Assembly: GCA_000507305.1 (NCBI GenBank)
Contig: DF239348.1
Coordinates: forward strand, 124,709-188,708
Length of the DNA stretch: 64,000 bases
Direction: 5' to 3'
From: Breviolum minutum Mf 1.05b.01
Lineage: Eukaryota > Sar > Dinophyceae > Suessiales > Symbiodiniaceae
Part shown: one piece after another, positions 43,599 through 53,599 of the stretch
Position numbering within the stretch: the first letter of the stretch is position 1
How the letters are laid out: the number at the start of each line of letters is the position of its first letter
Notes under the pieces: generated by a model
Seen by the model: only the letters and a program-made list of their open reading frames with translations
Databases searched by the model: none
Told to the model about the DNA's origin: nothing
Position numbers and translations under genes: made by a program

Positions 43599-44484
43599 CT
43601 GGCGTGGTTTCAAAAAAGGTTTCAAAAAGATTATATATGTATATATATATATACATACCTGGAAATCGAGAAAATCAACCTAAAACTGAAAATCATAGAA
43701 CTTAGATTTTTTGTTCATGTATTTGCTGTTGAAACTAGTGGATCTTCATTTAAGCAACACCAGTTTAGCAGAGTATAAATCCTCATCATGGTCATGGTTC
43801 CGCGGATTCACTTTGTCACATCCAGTCAGTAGCACCCTGAAATGTTTGTGTGAGGGTCAGATCTGTGTGTCTACAACCAAGGTGTCCCAGCATATTCCTA
43901 TAGATTTGCTGTGAAGCGGGTGGGGAGAAAGTGACCCAAACATATTTGGTGACGAATCCCCTTGAAGACAGCGCTAAACATTACCTAGAAAACAAGTCTA
44001 GGATCAGGTTGCAAGCAAAATACACCTCCGAAAATTCACATAAAGAGGTATAACTCCCATAGTTACCATGTATTACACCCACATAGATTCCAAAAATGAT
44101 GTTTTCCAAAAGTTTACTCTCCTCAAATCAAACATTTTGGAAAAACAAATAACAAATAAAAAGGAGTATGCATTTTTGCTAGGGTTCACTACAGCCTACC
44201 ATGGATACAGATACTGTTTCATTCCAGACTGGATCATGGATTCCCTGGGTGGCCATTTGCCTCATACTCAGAAATATCCAAGCTAGTCATCCTTTGTGCA
44301 GGGGCATGGAGGGCTCTTCCCTGAAATTCAACCTGACCTTATCTTTTTCCAGATTTATCATCTAAAAGCTTTCAACTTTGAAAAATGTTTTGTTTGTTGT
44401 AATTCAGGCCCTTAGGTTGTTTGTGTGGGTGAGATAGTCCATCACAATCATCATCGTTTTAAGGTACGGCCAAGGTACGATTAC

Positions 44485-44587
44485 CAACCCAATCAGGAAT
44501 GGGATCCATCCAACCTCGTGCTTCTGCATTCATTTGCCTCAAAGCTTCCATGGCATCCCCCAGATCTGCTGCACTCAGGTCAAGTTG
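44485..44587 (-). CDS. 103-bp exon
   Basis: Acceptor AAGTGTGTTCTTCAG and donor GGTTG/GTAATC. Encodes QLDLSAADLGDAMEALRQM then NAEARGWMDPIPDW. Amphipathic first half. No family recognised. Confidence 0.75.
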
Positions 44588-45238
44588 CTGAAGAACACAC
44601 TTGTTTGAGATACATCTCGCAATGGTTGGTGGTTCATGTTGGTGGTTGAACCCGTAGGCAAATCTCCAAATCATTATTCATAATTATTCAGCTTTTAGAT
44701 GGATTTTGTAGAATAGGCGCAAGTATCAATCTTATCTACCAACCAACCATTGATTGAGTGTTGTATACGTCTATTGTAGTATGTGGATGAGCAGGTAAGA
44801 ATGTACCAAACTCCCAGCCTCTTCAAATGTCAGGTCATTGTTGCTAATCTGCTAAGCTAGTGGGGTGTCTTCCAAATCCATCACGCGACGTCACATGTCG
44901 CCCTACCATATGATCCCTAAGACTAAGACCAAACGGGCCCAAACCTCCCAACCAGTGTTGAAACGATGAAATCTCAGGAAACAAGGTTGAAACTAACATC
45001 AGTTGAACCCCCGAAAAGGTGTTGTTTAAAACTCCCCACCATGTGCAGAACATGGTAACAAACCTTAAACCTAATCACACCCTTCCAACTGCTAGCAATT
45101 GCAACTTCAGACGTAACAGTATGTTCTAGTCTACTAATTACCAGGTAGTGTCGGTAATAACCCATACATCATTCTCATACATAATCAAGCCATCAGCCAC
45201 CACCAAAAGCTTTTGACAAGTGTTATCTCTTTGACCAA

Positions 45239-45358
45239 CTAGTTGGTGGTTTGAAGCAACTTGACACATGTTCGTCAAATTGGATTGATCTAAGTACCCA
45301 ATTTTTCGGGGTTACATAGTTGTCAAAATTGCAAAACATCTTTGAACCCACCACTTAG
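45239..45358. mobile_element. introner family A copy (diverged)
   Basis: CTAGTTGGTGGTTTGAAGC to TTTGAACCCACCACTTAG, with ATTTTTCGGGG inside. Flanking exons not established. Confidence 0.7.
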
Positions 45359-45412
45359 CCCGATGATTTCCCCCTTGTTTCATTGTTTTATTTCGTTTCG
45401 GCAGCGTCTCAC

Positions 45413-45561
45413 CTCTGTTCCTTCCGTCGCTTCAAGCCCTCGTTGTGGCGCCGCAGCTTGTCGCGCGTGGAAAACCGCAGGCCTTCAAACATCAGCGGAA
45501 GAGCTCTCTGACGTTCCAGGTTTCTTTGAAGCTCATATTGCAAGTCGTGTTTGAATTGCAA
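45413..45561 (-). CDS. 149-bp coiled-coil exon
   Basis: Starts after ATAATAAGACAG and ends CAGAG/GTGAGA. 49 codons, LQFKHDLQYELQRNLERQR then RDKLRRHNEGLKRRKEQ, strongly basic and helical. GC-rich compared with its surroundings. It has no Met at its start, so it does not appear as a Met-started ORF. Confidence 0.8.
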
Positions 45562-45952
45562 CTGTCTTATTATGATTTTTGCACGATAGAGTTGTAATTA
45601 TATGTATATATATATGTATACATATCCCACGTAATCTCAGTATACAGTATACTACAGTATAATATAATACTCAAATCTTGTAGTATAGTTTACTACTGTA
45701 CTGTATGTCTGCTATAACCCATGTCCAGGTTTAAATGTATAATATGTTGCAATTGAGGTTCAAGATTGGTGCATGTTCTCCTCCAAAATTGCGGCCGAAG
45801 TTGTTAGGAACACACATGCATGGTGAAGGGTGGATGAATCATGATAGGCAAAAAGGCAGCCCTGAACGTCACACCAATTGAAGTCCGACGGTTACCGTAG
45901 ATGAATTTGTTGCTTTTTGAAAAACTTAGGATTTGGTGTTCTCACAAATCAC

Positions 45953-46116
45953 GGAAGGATAAACCACATCGTTGGGCGAGTCATAATCTGGATTTTTTGA
46001 TCCTTTGTTGATTGCCAAATTGCCAAACTCCTAGGTTTTCCGGGATTTTTAGCCATCAAACGGTAGTAAGCTTTACTTCCAACTTGCATCGTGGATGGAG
46101 GTTTGGCCAATCTCAG
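45953..46116 (-). CDS. 164-bp exon
   Basis: Acceptor TTCCCGTCATTACAG and donor CTTCC/GTGATT. 54 codons including LRLAKPPSTMQVGSKAYYR and KPRSLAIWQSTKDQKIQIM. Basic; no family recognised. Confidence 0.75.
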
Positions 46117-46308
46117 CTGTAATGACGGGAAGGCTCCCCACATGTTGGCGACCAAAAACTACTTTGTGTATCTTTGTGTCTCAAAGTGTTGGGGGCAAAC
46201 AAGATTATACGGTAACTTGCGTCTATGCTCATCAAAAAGTGAGATTCATGTGAATCACCTTGAAGCTTTGCGGAAATTAAGTGTCTTGATCTTGTTAGCA
46301 ATCATCAC

Positions 46309-46506
46309 AAGAATGCCACTAATCTGTGATGTCCATCCAAGTGAACATATTCGAAACAGATTTCACCCGGTAAAAGCTCTGAATCTGCCGCCCTTTTGTC
46401 CGTGCCTGTGGTGTTGCATTGAAAGGGTAAACCATCGAAGACCCATTTCAACATCACCTTGGTACCCAAATCATCGGACGTTTCATCGGGAAGAGGAGAT
46501 GACCAA
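46309..46506 (-). CDS. 198-bp exon
   Basis: Open frame of 65 codons from an AACAAAG acceptor to TTCTT/GTGATG, containing LPDETSDDLGTKVMLKWVF and ELLPGEICFEYVHLDGHH. A long plus-strand frame (about 160 codons, 46091-46573) covers the same DNA but its composition is less protein-like. Confidence 0.6.
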
Positions 46507-47026
46507 CTTTGTTAAGCTTCGTTCACCGGTTTTATCGTTAGGCAGGCAGCAACGGATTCATCAGGCTTCATGAAAATTCGACTGAAGGAGATTCACCCAC
46601 TAAGGGTTTTTAAAGGCAGTCGTGATGATTTGAATCTGGACTTCATGATCCACTTCATGTCTCACCCCAAATGCTCGTCACCCCAAACACTTCGGAGCAT
46701 TTTTGAATAAGGTAAAATAGGGATGGTGGTCTCATCTGGAGTACTGGACACTTCATGCATGTTCCTGGACTTTTTGGAAAATGCATGAACACGCACCATC
46801 TATCTACAACCATAAACTTCTAAATTAGATCAATGTGTTTACATAAACATATAGATACATAGAAATATCCTCTGACGGTCTTTAGCAGGGAAATGCTGCA
46901 TTTCCCAGCTTCTTGGCTTCACTACAAGTTACTAGTTGTAAGAATAGTCATATCATAGTCCTCAATTTTGGGATTCAAATTCCTTCAAAACGATGGTTGT
47001 AAGTTTATCTGCTGACAAAATATTAC

Positions 47027-47079
47027 CAGCCTTCAAAGTACTGAAGGAGACCTGTCACTTTTGACCTCAGGTCATCCCC
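47027..47079 (-). CDS. 53-bp exon after a family C introner
   Basis: Starts after ACTTCGGGAG and encodes GDDLRSKVTGLLQYFEG, ending GGCTG/GTAATA in phase 2. Phase 0 in matches the exon above. Confidence 0.6.
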
Positions 47080-47202
47080 CTCCCGAAGTTTAACAGGAAG
47101 TTCGCCCCTGAAAGCCATGATGGGGACTGGATCCGGATCCGATGATCCGGCTTCCGGCATTGGGTTTGCCGTTTGTTTTGGTAACTTTTCAGGGGCTGTT
47201 AC
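47080..47202 (-). mobile_element. intron made by introner family C
   Basis: 123-bp intron from CAGCAA/GTAACAGCCCC to CTTCGGGAG/GGG. These are family C ends (GTAACAGCCCCTGAAAAG; GTTAAACTTCGGG). It contains a CCGGATCC-rich middle not seen in other copies. Confidence 0.6.
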
Positions 47203-47301
47203 TTGCTGGTTCAACTTCAGGGGTGTAGCTGTATAGATGTAGGATTTCCTTGGGGTTTTTTTCAATCCAACACAGCTGCTTCCTCCATCAAGTGACATCA
47301 A
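47203..47301 (-). CDS. possible first exon of the minus-strand gene
   Basis: An ATG near 47298 opens MSLDGGSSCVGLKKTPRK, ending LKLNQQ at a family C element in phase 0. Plus-strand coding begins about 120 bp further on, so this may be a head-to-head gene pair. The start is a guess. Confidence 0.4.
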
Positions 47302-47420
47302 CAGCTAAGTCGACTTGCAGGAAGCTGAAGGTATGTGACACACGTTGCGCCAAATCCACCGATCGCCCTGTGGAACGCAGTTTCTCCTACGAGAAAAAAA
47401 ACGTCCTCAGAAAGCTGCAG

Positions 47421-47858
47421 ATGTCAAGACTTGAATTTGGTCAAGTCTAACGCAACAAAGGGGGAATTGATGTTGCAGGTCTCATTGAAAAAACAACTCC
47501 GCAACATGTCAGAGGTTGCTTCAGGTGAGTGTCAGTGTGTGTCACAGATTGCCAGTGCTATACTTCTCAATGCACAACATGTCACAAAGATATACAAAAA
47601 TCTCATGCAATGCTTGCTGGAGCACTTTGGTGGAATGAAATGCAACGAAGATCTACTTCAATTAAAAAAAACATGACAATGGCCGTGGAATCTACAGCAT
47701 TTGGCTGCTCCAACCATCTGTGTACAAAACAGCCCAAACTCCTCCAGCATAAAGACAAATTGCATCAACAACAGCATTTCGCCTGGTGGGCCCAAATCAA
47801 ATCCGACGGTTGGGTGTTGAAGCAGCGACTTAAAGATCCACCCTTGGGTAAAGGATAA
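47421..47858 (+). CDS. plus-strand coding block, unknown protein
   Basis: Follows AAGCTGCAG. The first frame has LMLQVSLKKQLRNMSEVAS, then IASAILLNAQHVTKIYKN and CLLEHFGGMKCNEDLLQL; at an A8 run (about 47.66 kb) it must shift one base to continue MAVESTAFGCSNHLC and WAQIKSDGWVLKQRLKD, ending at GTAAAG or TAA. One missing A explains the shift. Balanced composition and long open frames support coding. Confidence 0.7.
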
Positions 47859-48199
47859 TGATTATGATGATTATCATGATTCACATAGTATTTCAGAGTG
47901 CCTTGATATATCTTTTCTTCGTTTGCATGATGTACATTGATTCCATTGATTTTTGGGGATTATGATGTTTCACCATACATTATAACCCAATATCATTTGA
48001 TATGGAGTTTGCCTGTATGGTGGTGTTTGAGCCCCTTTTTGTTAAATGATCCAAGATGTCAAGGAACATGTGGGATAAATACACCATCTGACGAATACCC
48101 CAATAAAAAACCCTACTTGACCTGTGAAGCGATGGTCCACTTTACCATATCGTATCCACTTGAAGCATGATGTGTATACATATATAATGACAACACCTG

Positions 48200-50800
48200 T
48201 TAAGGCACCGGCTATTACATATTTTTACGTAGGTAATGTACCTACAGAAAAACTGATCATCCAAGTGTACATGATACACAGATATAGTTTGTATTTTTAA
48301 AATATAATATATAAGCACATACACATGAATACTGAAATATACGATAATATGATATTGTAATATGCATGTAATTCATCATCACTGCAACTACCCCCATCCC
48401 AAAGATTTCCACCCCAAGACACCAGGAGAAATTGCATCCACATAAACCAGTTGTTCACCACTGGCACCCAGTACTTTTCGACCCACCTCATCGAGAGCAG
48501 TTTGTCAATGGCAGCTGTAAAGGTATATCAAAGGAAGCCGTCCAGGGATGATTTTGCACATCCACTTTGCAGCTGTTAGTTACGATTTCGTGACATGAGG
48601 GTTGTTCTAAATTCTTTCATCTGGAAAACGCCATCTTCGCCAAAAAAAAAATTACTTTCGCCGAACTTTCGCGAACTCCATGTTTTTCTTTCGCGGTACA
48701 TGTTGGCCAAGATTTTTAAGAAAAACGTGGATGTGTGATATCCTCAAATTGTTCCAGGCGTCTGATCCCTCGTCACACTTCATTCTGCGGCAGCTGCACT
48801 TAAACATTTACGTTCTGCTTTAAGATGTTGGTCCTTGCTCACCTTCATCGGTCAGTTCTGACACAACAAGTCCACAGTTTAGGCCACCTAGCCTTCAAAT
48901 GAAGGTCGTCTTTCGCCAAGGCTTTAGCAAAACTTTCGCCAAACTTTCGCGAAAAATCCCCCAATAGTTTTTACAAAATGATACATATATACATAATAAA
49001 CACTAAGTACAAATATCTACAATGCAATTTAGACATGTGTACATGAACTTTCGCCAAAACTTTAGCCAGAAAAAAAAATTCTTTCGCCATTTCAGAAAAA
49101 AACTTTAGCCGAGACTGTTAATTGCATACCCAAAGGCTTACGCAAAGGAAACCCCTTTCATGGACCTTTTGCTCAACTCTCACATACAGGTGCAGGATTT
49201 GCCTGCAGATGCTATTTCATCGCAGCGAACGCGATTTGTTTGAAAAAAATAGCCGGCGTACGGGTTCAGATGGAAATGTTTGATCAACAAGTTTCAAAGG
49301 GTGGGACAGTGTGACAATCCCTTCCTTCAAGAAAAATCATGCACCTTTTCATTCCTATCTATATAATAAAGAGGTATTCATCCAGGCAAGTCAAATGCAA
49401 ACCATTATGGAAATATGTAGTATGTAGCCCCAAAAATGAGCAAAGAATCTTCATACAGTGAAGGTTGGGAGCTTAACCTCCTACGATTCACAGGTTTTTT
49501 TTTCACATCCCAAGGTTCTCATAGCCACATCCCAGGACTGAGTACTGTGGTTGGTTAATGTTGGTTCATCTTAGGATTCCTAAATAAATCAACCAACATT
49601 GAGTTTAAACAGTTACTTTCATTTCAGTGGCTCCGGTATGGATGACTCAGTGTAAATTGTTACGCAACCAAACTGATCAGTGGCAGTAAGAATCGCCAGT
49701 GACTTTTTCATTATCGATTTGTTCACGCTAATCTTTCTAATCGCTTATAACTTACGAGTATAACATGACCTTTCAAATGAAAAGCGACTTGTTGGACCCC
49801 CTGACTGGTTGTTGCTCAACCCAACCCAGTTGCTTGTTATATTATCTCATTTATTTAGAGAAAAAAACGGCCATCTTGTGCTCATTTAGATCATCACTAA
49901 GCAGCACGTTACCAGCAAAAAAAAACGGAAAAAAACTGCCTACATCAGAAGGTTTCCATCTACCCTGTGATTTTGATGATTCAATCCGGGTTCTTTAGCT
50001 CCCAAGTAGGGAAATAGATCACCCGCGGCTCAATTTGAACCCCCCAATATCACAGCCTTTTTCCATTGATTTCAACTCAGTTTCCAGACTCTGGTATTTG
50101 GCGTTCCTTCCTTTACCCGTGTCCGCGGCATCTGCGACATGAATTGTCGTAGCCACGTCTGGTGGGACAACGCTGGTCCAAGGTGGGAATTGTAACGGCT
50201 GGAACCTTAAAAGGTACCCCGAAATGAACAGGAAAATCGCCTGGACTTTGGGTTCAAAATGTTAGTTTTCACGGGTGTAACTAATAAAAAAGTTAACTGG
50301 AGGTTATGCACCCCCTGAAACTAACAGCAAACGCCTTTGAAAACAAATAGACCAGGGCCCAAAAGGAAATGTCATCTTCCATCCATTGATGTTCAGGGGC
50401 TATGGTTGTTTCAGGGAGGGTAAAATAACACTACTCTATAGGTAACTTATATATATATATAATATACCACCTGAGACATGGATGTGTTTTGCTAAAACCA
50501 CACTTGGAAGGTGTCCCGGATCCTAAATCACAAGATTGGTTTTATCTAAGGTGTCATTAATATGTCATAAGCATATGATTTTCGTACTAGTCATATAGTT
50601 ATACTAGCACTAAATAAGAACCTCTTAAAACGAGTGACTAAAGGGGTGTGTGTGACAACCCCAACGCCCGGTTTCGCTGGAACGTTCTGAGAGTCGATAA
50701 ATTGGGTTGATGAGTTTATCCCCTATGTATATGGGGAAATACTGGGAGTAAGAATAGACCCTAGCAGATATGCTTAAACACCGGATTTTTTTTGCAAGGT
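48200..50800. other. gene-poor stretch with TTTCGCC motif cluster
   Basis: No supported exon. Between 48.63 and 49.11 kb the words ACTTTCGCCAAA, CTTTCGCG and CTTTAGCC recur about a dozen times. A family C element lies at 50308-50428 (CCCCTGAAACTAACAG to GTTTCAGGGAGGGTA). Confidence 0.5.
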
Positions 50801-50839
50801 TCGGGATTGCTGGTGTTCACCTAGTGTTGACCCATCAAC

Positions 50840-50898
50840 CCTGTTGCTGTGTTGGCTGAAGGGGTCTGAAGGGCTCCAGCAAAATGGGCTATATATCC
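50840..50898 (-). CDS. 59-bp exon after an introner E copy
   Basis: Starts directly after GGATGCCTAG, the end of a family E element (50899-51015), and reads IYSPFCWSPSDPFSQHSNR to AGG/GTTGATGG. It is on the opposite strand to the plus-strand blocks on both sides, so either genes interleave here or this is chance. Confidence 0.4.
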
Positions 50899-51015
50899 CT
50901 AGGCATCCAGTCATGTTCTCAGATAATGATTGGGATGTTCAATCACCTCCAAAACACATAGTAGTTAGGTTCCATGAAACCATTCTCAGAAGGTGATCGG
51001 ACCCCTAAGGTATGG
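50899..51015 (-). mobile_element. introner family E copy
   Basis: ATACCTTAGGGGTCCGATCACC to GACTGGATGCCTAG, with CTGAGAATGG and GGAGGTGATTGAACATCC inside. Same plan as 59395-59509. Confidence 0.75.
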
Positions 51016-51488
51016 CAATAGTGCATGACTTTTCTGACTCACTAAACACTTGCTGGGCTTGACATTATCTTGCTGATGCTGTCAATTATCCATGCCTCGG
51101 GGACAAAAAATAAAACAACAAAGTAGAACTTGAGTCCTTTTTTGGGATGCTAACAAAAAATCACCTAACATCACTACAATTTGAGATAGAAAATTCAGCA
51201 AAGTCTCGAAATCGGTTGGTACTCTTTTGAGGTTTCTCCAGTCCCCTTCTACTAGGGCCAAGATTGTCGGTCGTCCTTGCCAGTTGCTCAAAAACTTGCC
51301 TTGTAAGCTCAGTTGCTTTGGAGGTGTACCAAAACGGTCCAGTACTTGTAAGGAGGGTTACAACTAGTCTAGGGACGATGTTGTAAAAATGAATAGCAGA
51401 TTTAGATTAGGATGAACTACTCTACCTGGTATTTAAACACCATATCCGGAAAACCTTTAGCAGTAGTTTTTTTTCAAATTGGACCACT

Positions 51489-51840
51489 ATGCCTTCCAAA
51501 AAAGGGGCTTCAGAACAACAACAATTATCATCACTATTCACCGGTCGGTGCGAACTTCACCCTCACCTGAGCGGATCTCACCAACTGCGCAGGCCCCCAT
51601 CAGCACGGGACCCCACCTCCGAGAAACCAATGGATGGCATGCCTTGCAAGAAGTGCCTGGCCTCGTTTTTCAAAGAGTCTGTTGTTGCTACGGCAACTGT
51701 CGACCCAAAACATCCCCAAAGAAACGCATTTCCTAAGGGCCGGCCTAGATGCGTTGGAAAAAAAAAACGCCGAAGATTTGTTGACCTTATTGAAACTCAT
51801 AGAAACCATCAATTCTTCATTACTCAAAGGGTTTCCATGA
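51489..51840 (+). CDS. plus-strand exon, possible start, one frame break
   Basis: ATG at 51489 opens MPSKKGASEQQQLSSLF and continues to MDGMPCKKCLASFFKESVV. At CATCCCCAAAG (about 51.72 kb) the frame shifts one base and goes on KETHFLRAGLDALEKKN, EDLLTLLKLIETINSSLL. An overlapping minus-strand frame of 121 codons exists but is less convincing. Unknown protein with a C-x2-C and a helical second half. Confidence 0.6.
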
Positions 51841-52257
51841 TTTTTTGCATGTTGCGCACTTGTCCAGCTTTTCCATCTGTATTGCTCCAACAAGTCAAAG
51901 ATTACCCACAACTCTGTACCCAGCAAAGTCAGGAATCTCTCATATCTTGAGGTGTTGTCACGCAACTTTCTTAGTTGTTCAGGCCTTTCCCCTCAAACTG
52001 TCAACTACAGTGGCGAAAATAAAAACATGGAAGTCAAAAAACTTCCTCAGAATTTGCCAGTGATGATGGATTCTGTGGAAATCATTGTTTCACTTTTAGT
52101 TTCTCACCGTTACACATGGTGAAGTTTAAATGATGACGTACCAAGCTGAAAGATGATATTTTCGGATATTTTCGGTGCTTCCTTGTGTTTTAGGCCTTAA
52201 AAATCCCAAAATTTGGGGTCGGGCATTGCTGGATGCCAGTTCCTTACATTTGCTCAG

Positions 52258-52374
52258 GACCACTTAGTAGCTTCAACGCAAGATCCGAATGAGGACTTAT
52301 TTCAGAGAAAAAAAACACCTCTACAAACACCTGAGCACAAAGCAGGATTCAAACGGTTTCTGTTTGAAACATCG
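52258..52374 (+). CDS. 117-bp plus-strand exon
   Basis: Acceptor CCTTACATTTGCTCAG and donor ACATCG/GTGAAA. 39 codons, DHLVASTQDPNEDLFQRKK then PLQTPEHKAGFKRFLFETS, phase 0 on both sides. Likely the same gene as the 51.5 kb block. Confidence 0.75.
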
Positions 52375-52695
52375 GTGAAACTGCAAACATGGTCTATTTT
52401 TGGAGGATCACTCCCCCTCCACCACTCGTGGTATACGGTATAGGTATGGTGAAGCCCTTCAATGTGATGAGATTCGACCTAATCTGCGAATCTGAGAGGC
52501 TTTGATAGAGAGTTTCAGCCTTTTCTTCAACTGTTGATCTTCCATTTGTGACACTTAGCGAGTTTGTTCTCAAAAATAAGCACCAAGGTTTTTAGTAGCA
52601 CTGATTTAACTTGAAGCTGTGGGTCAGCATCCTGATGTACTCGTTGATGTCCAAGGAACGGGAACCAATGGCATGTCATCGTCTTCTATCTCCAC

Positions 52696-52793
52696 CTGCG
52701 TCCGGTACGAAACCAAAGAAAAGGTGGAAATAGAACATCCCATGATTACAATCATAGTGGTGATTGTATGGGTCTGGGCAATTCATACAAATC
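52696..52793 (-). CDS. 98-bp exon after an introner H intron
   Basis: Starts after CAGGTTAAG. Frame ICMNCPDPYNHHYDCNHGM then FYFHLFFGFVPDA, ending GACGCAG/GTGGAG. Cys/His-rich first half (C-x2-C ... HH ... C ... H) could bind metal. A plus-strand frame with a hydrophobic run also covers it. Confidence 0.6.
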
Positions 52794-52857
52794 CTTAACC
52801 TGAATTAAGGCAAATTTTGGGGGGGTATTCCCTTACTAAACCACCATTTGGGGTGAC
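52794..52857 (-). mobile_element. intron made by introner family H
   Basis: 64 bp from AGTTG/GTCACCCCAAATGG to TTCAGGTTAAG/GAT. Flanking exons join in phase 2 (Trp codon). The shortest introner in the window. Confidence 0.65.
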
Positions 52858-52888
52858 CAACTGGCGGGATTGGATGGTGTGCAAGCGC
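52858..52888 (-). CDS. 31-bp microexon
   Basis: Between GTAGCCTCTGAG and AGTTG/GTCACC: ACTPSNPAS plus split codons on both sides. Phase agrees with the exon below. Confidence 0.5.
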
Positions 52889-53189
52889 CTCAGAGGCTAC
52901 CAAAAACCATGCCTATCAGGATCTAACGGAGAAAGGGGCATTTTTTTGAAACATGCGCTAAAACACTGCGGTTGGGGACTTTCCCAACATTTCGCGAGTG
53001 TGTATCTATTTTCTAGTGACTCCACTCGCGTGTGGATCTTATTTCTTCGGCTTGACTTCTCTACTCTGCTTTTCAACTGTCCATATCGTCGGAAGTTAGA
53101 CTTCCAAAATTCCTGGTAACTGGCATCGTGGGAGGTTGGTGAATTCAACCTGACGTCATCCGAAAGTGCCTACAGCTAAAGAATATAGA

Positions 53190-53348
53190 GATGTACATAC
53201 ATACATACATACATACATACATACATACATACATACATACATACATACATACATACATACGAGTACATACATACATACATACATACATACATACATACAT
53301 ACATACATACATACATTAATTACATACATACATAATTACATACATACA

Positions 53349-53379
<31 letters not shown>

Positions 53380-53595
53380 CATACATACATACATACATAC
53401 ATACATACATACATACATACATACATACATACATACATACATACTTACTATACATACATACTGTACATACATACTGTACATACATACTGTACATACATAC
53501 TGTACATACATACATACATACATACATACATACATACATACATACATACATACATACATACATACATACATACATACATACATACATACATACAA
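53190..53595. repeat. (ACAT)n tetranucleotide array, about 400 bp
   Basis: Long runs of CATA units with a few interruptions (GAGTACAT, TTAATTACAT, CTGTACAT). Open frames here are an artefact of the repeat. Confidence 0.95.
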
Positions 53596-53599
53596 ATTA

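Noticed and set aside
46091..46573. A 160-codon plus-strand frame
   Set aside because: Two minus-strand exons with good splice sites cover most of it.
47525..47547. A consensus GTGAGT donor and CACAG acceptor only 23 bp apart in the plus-strand block
   Set aside because: Too short to be an intron; the frame reads through it without a stop.
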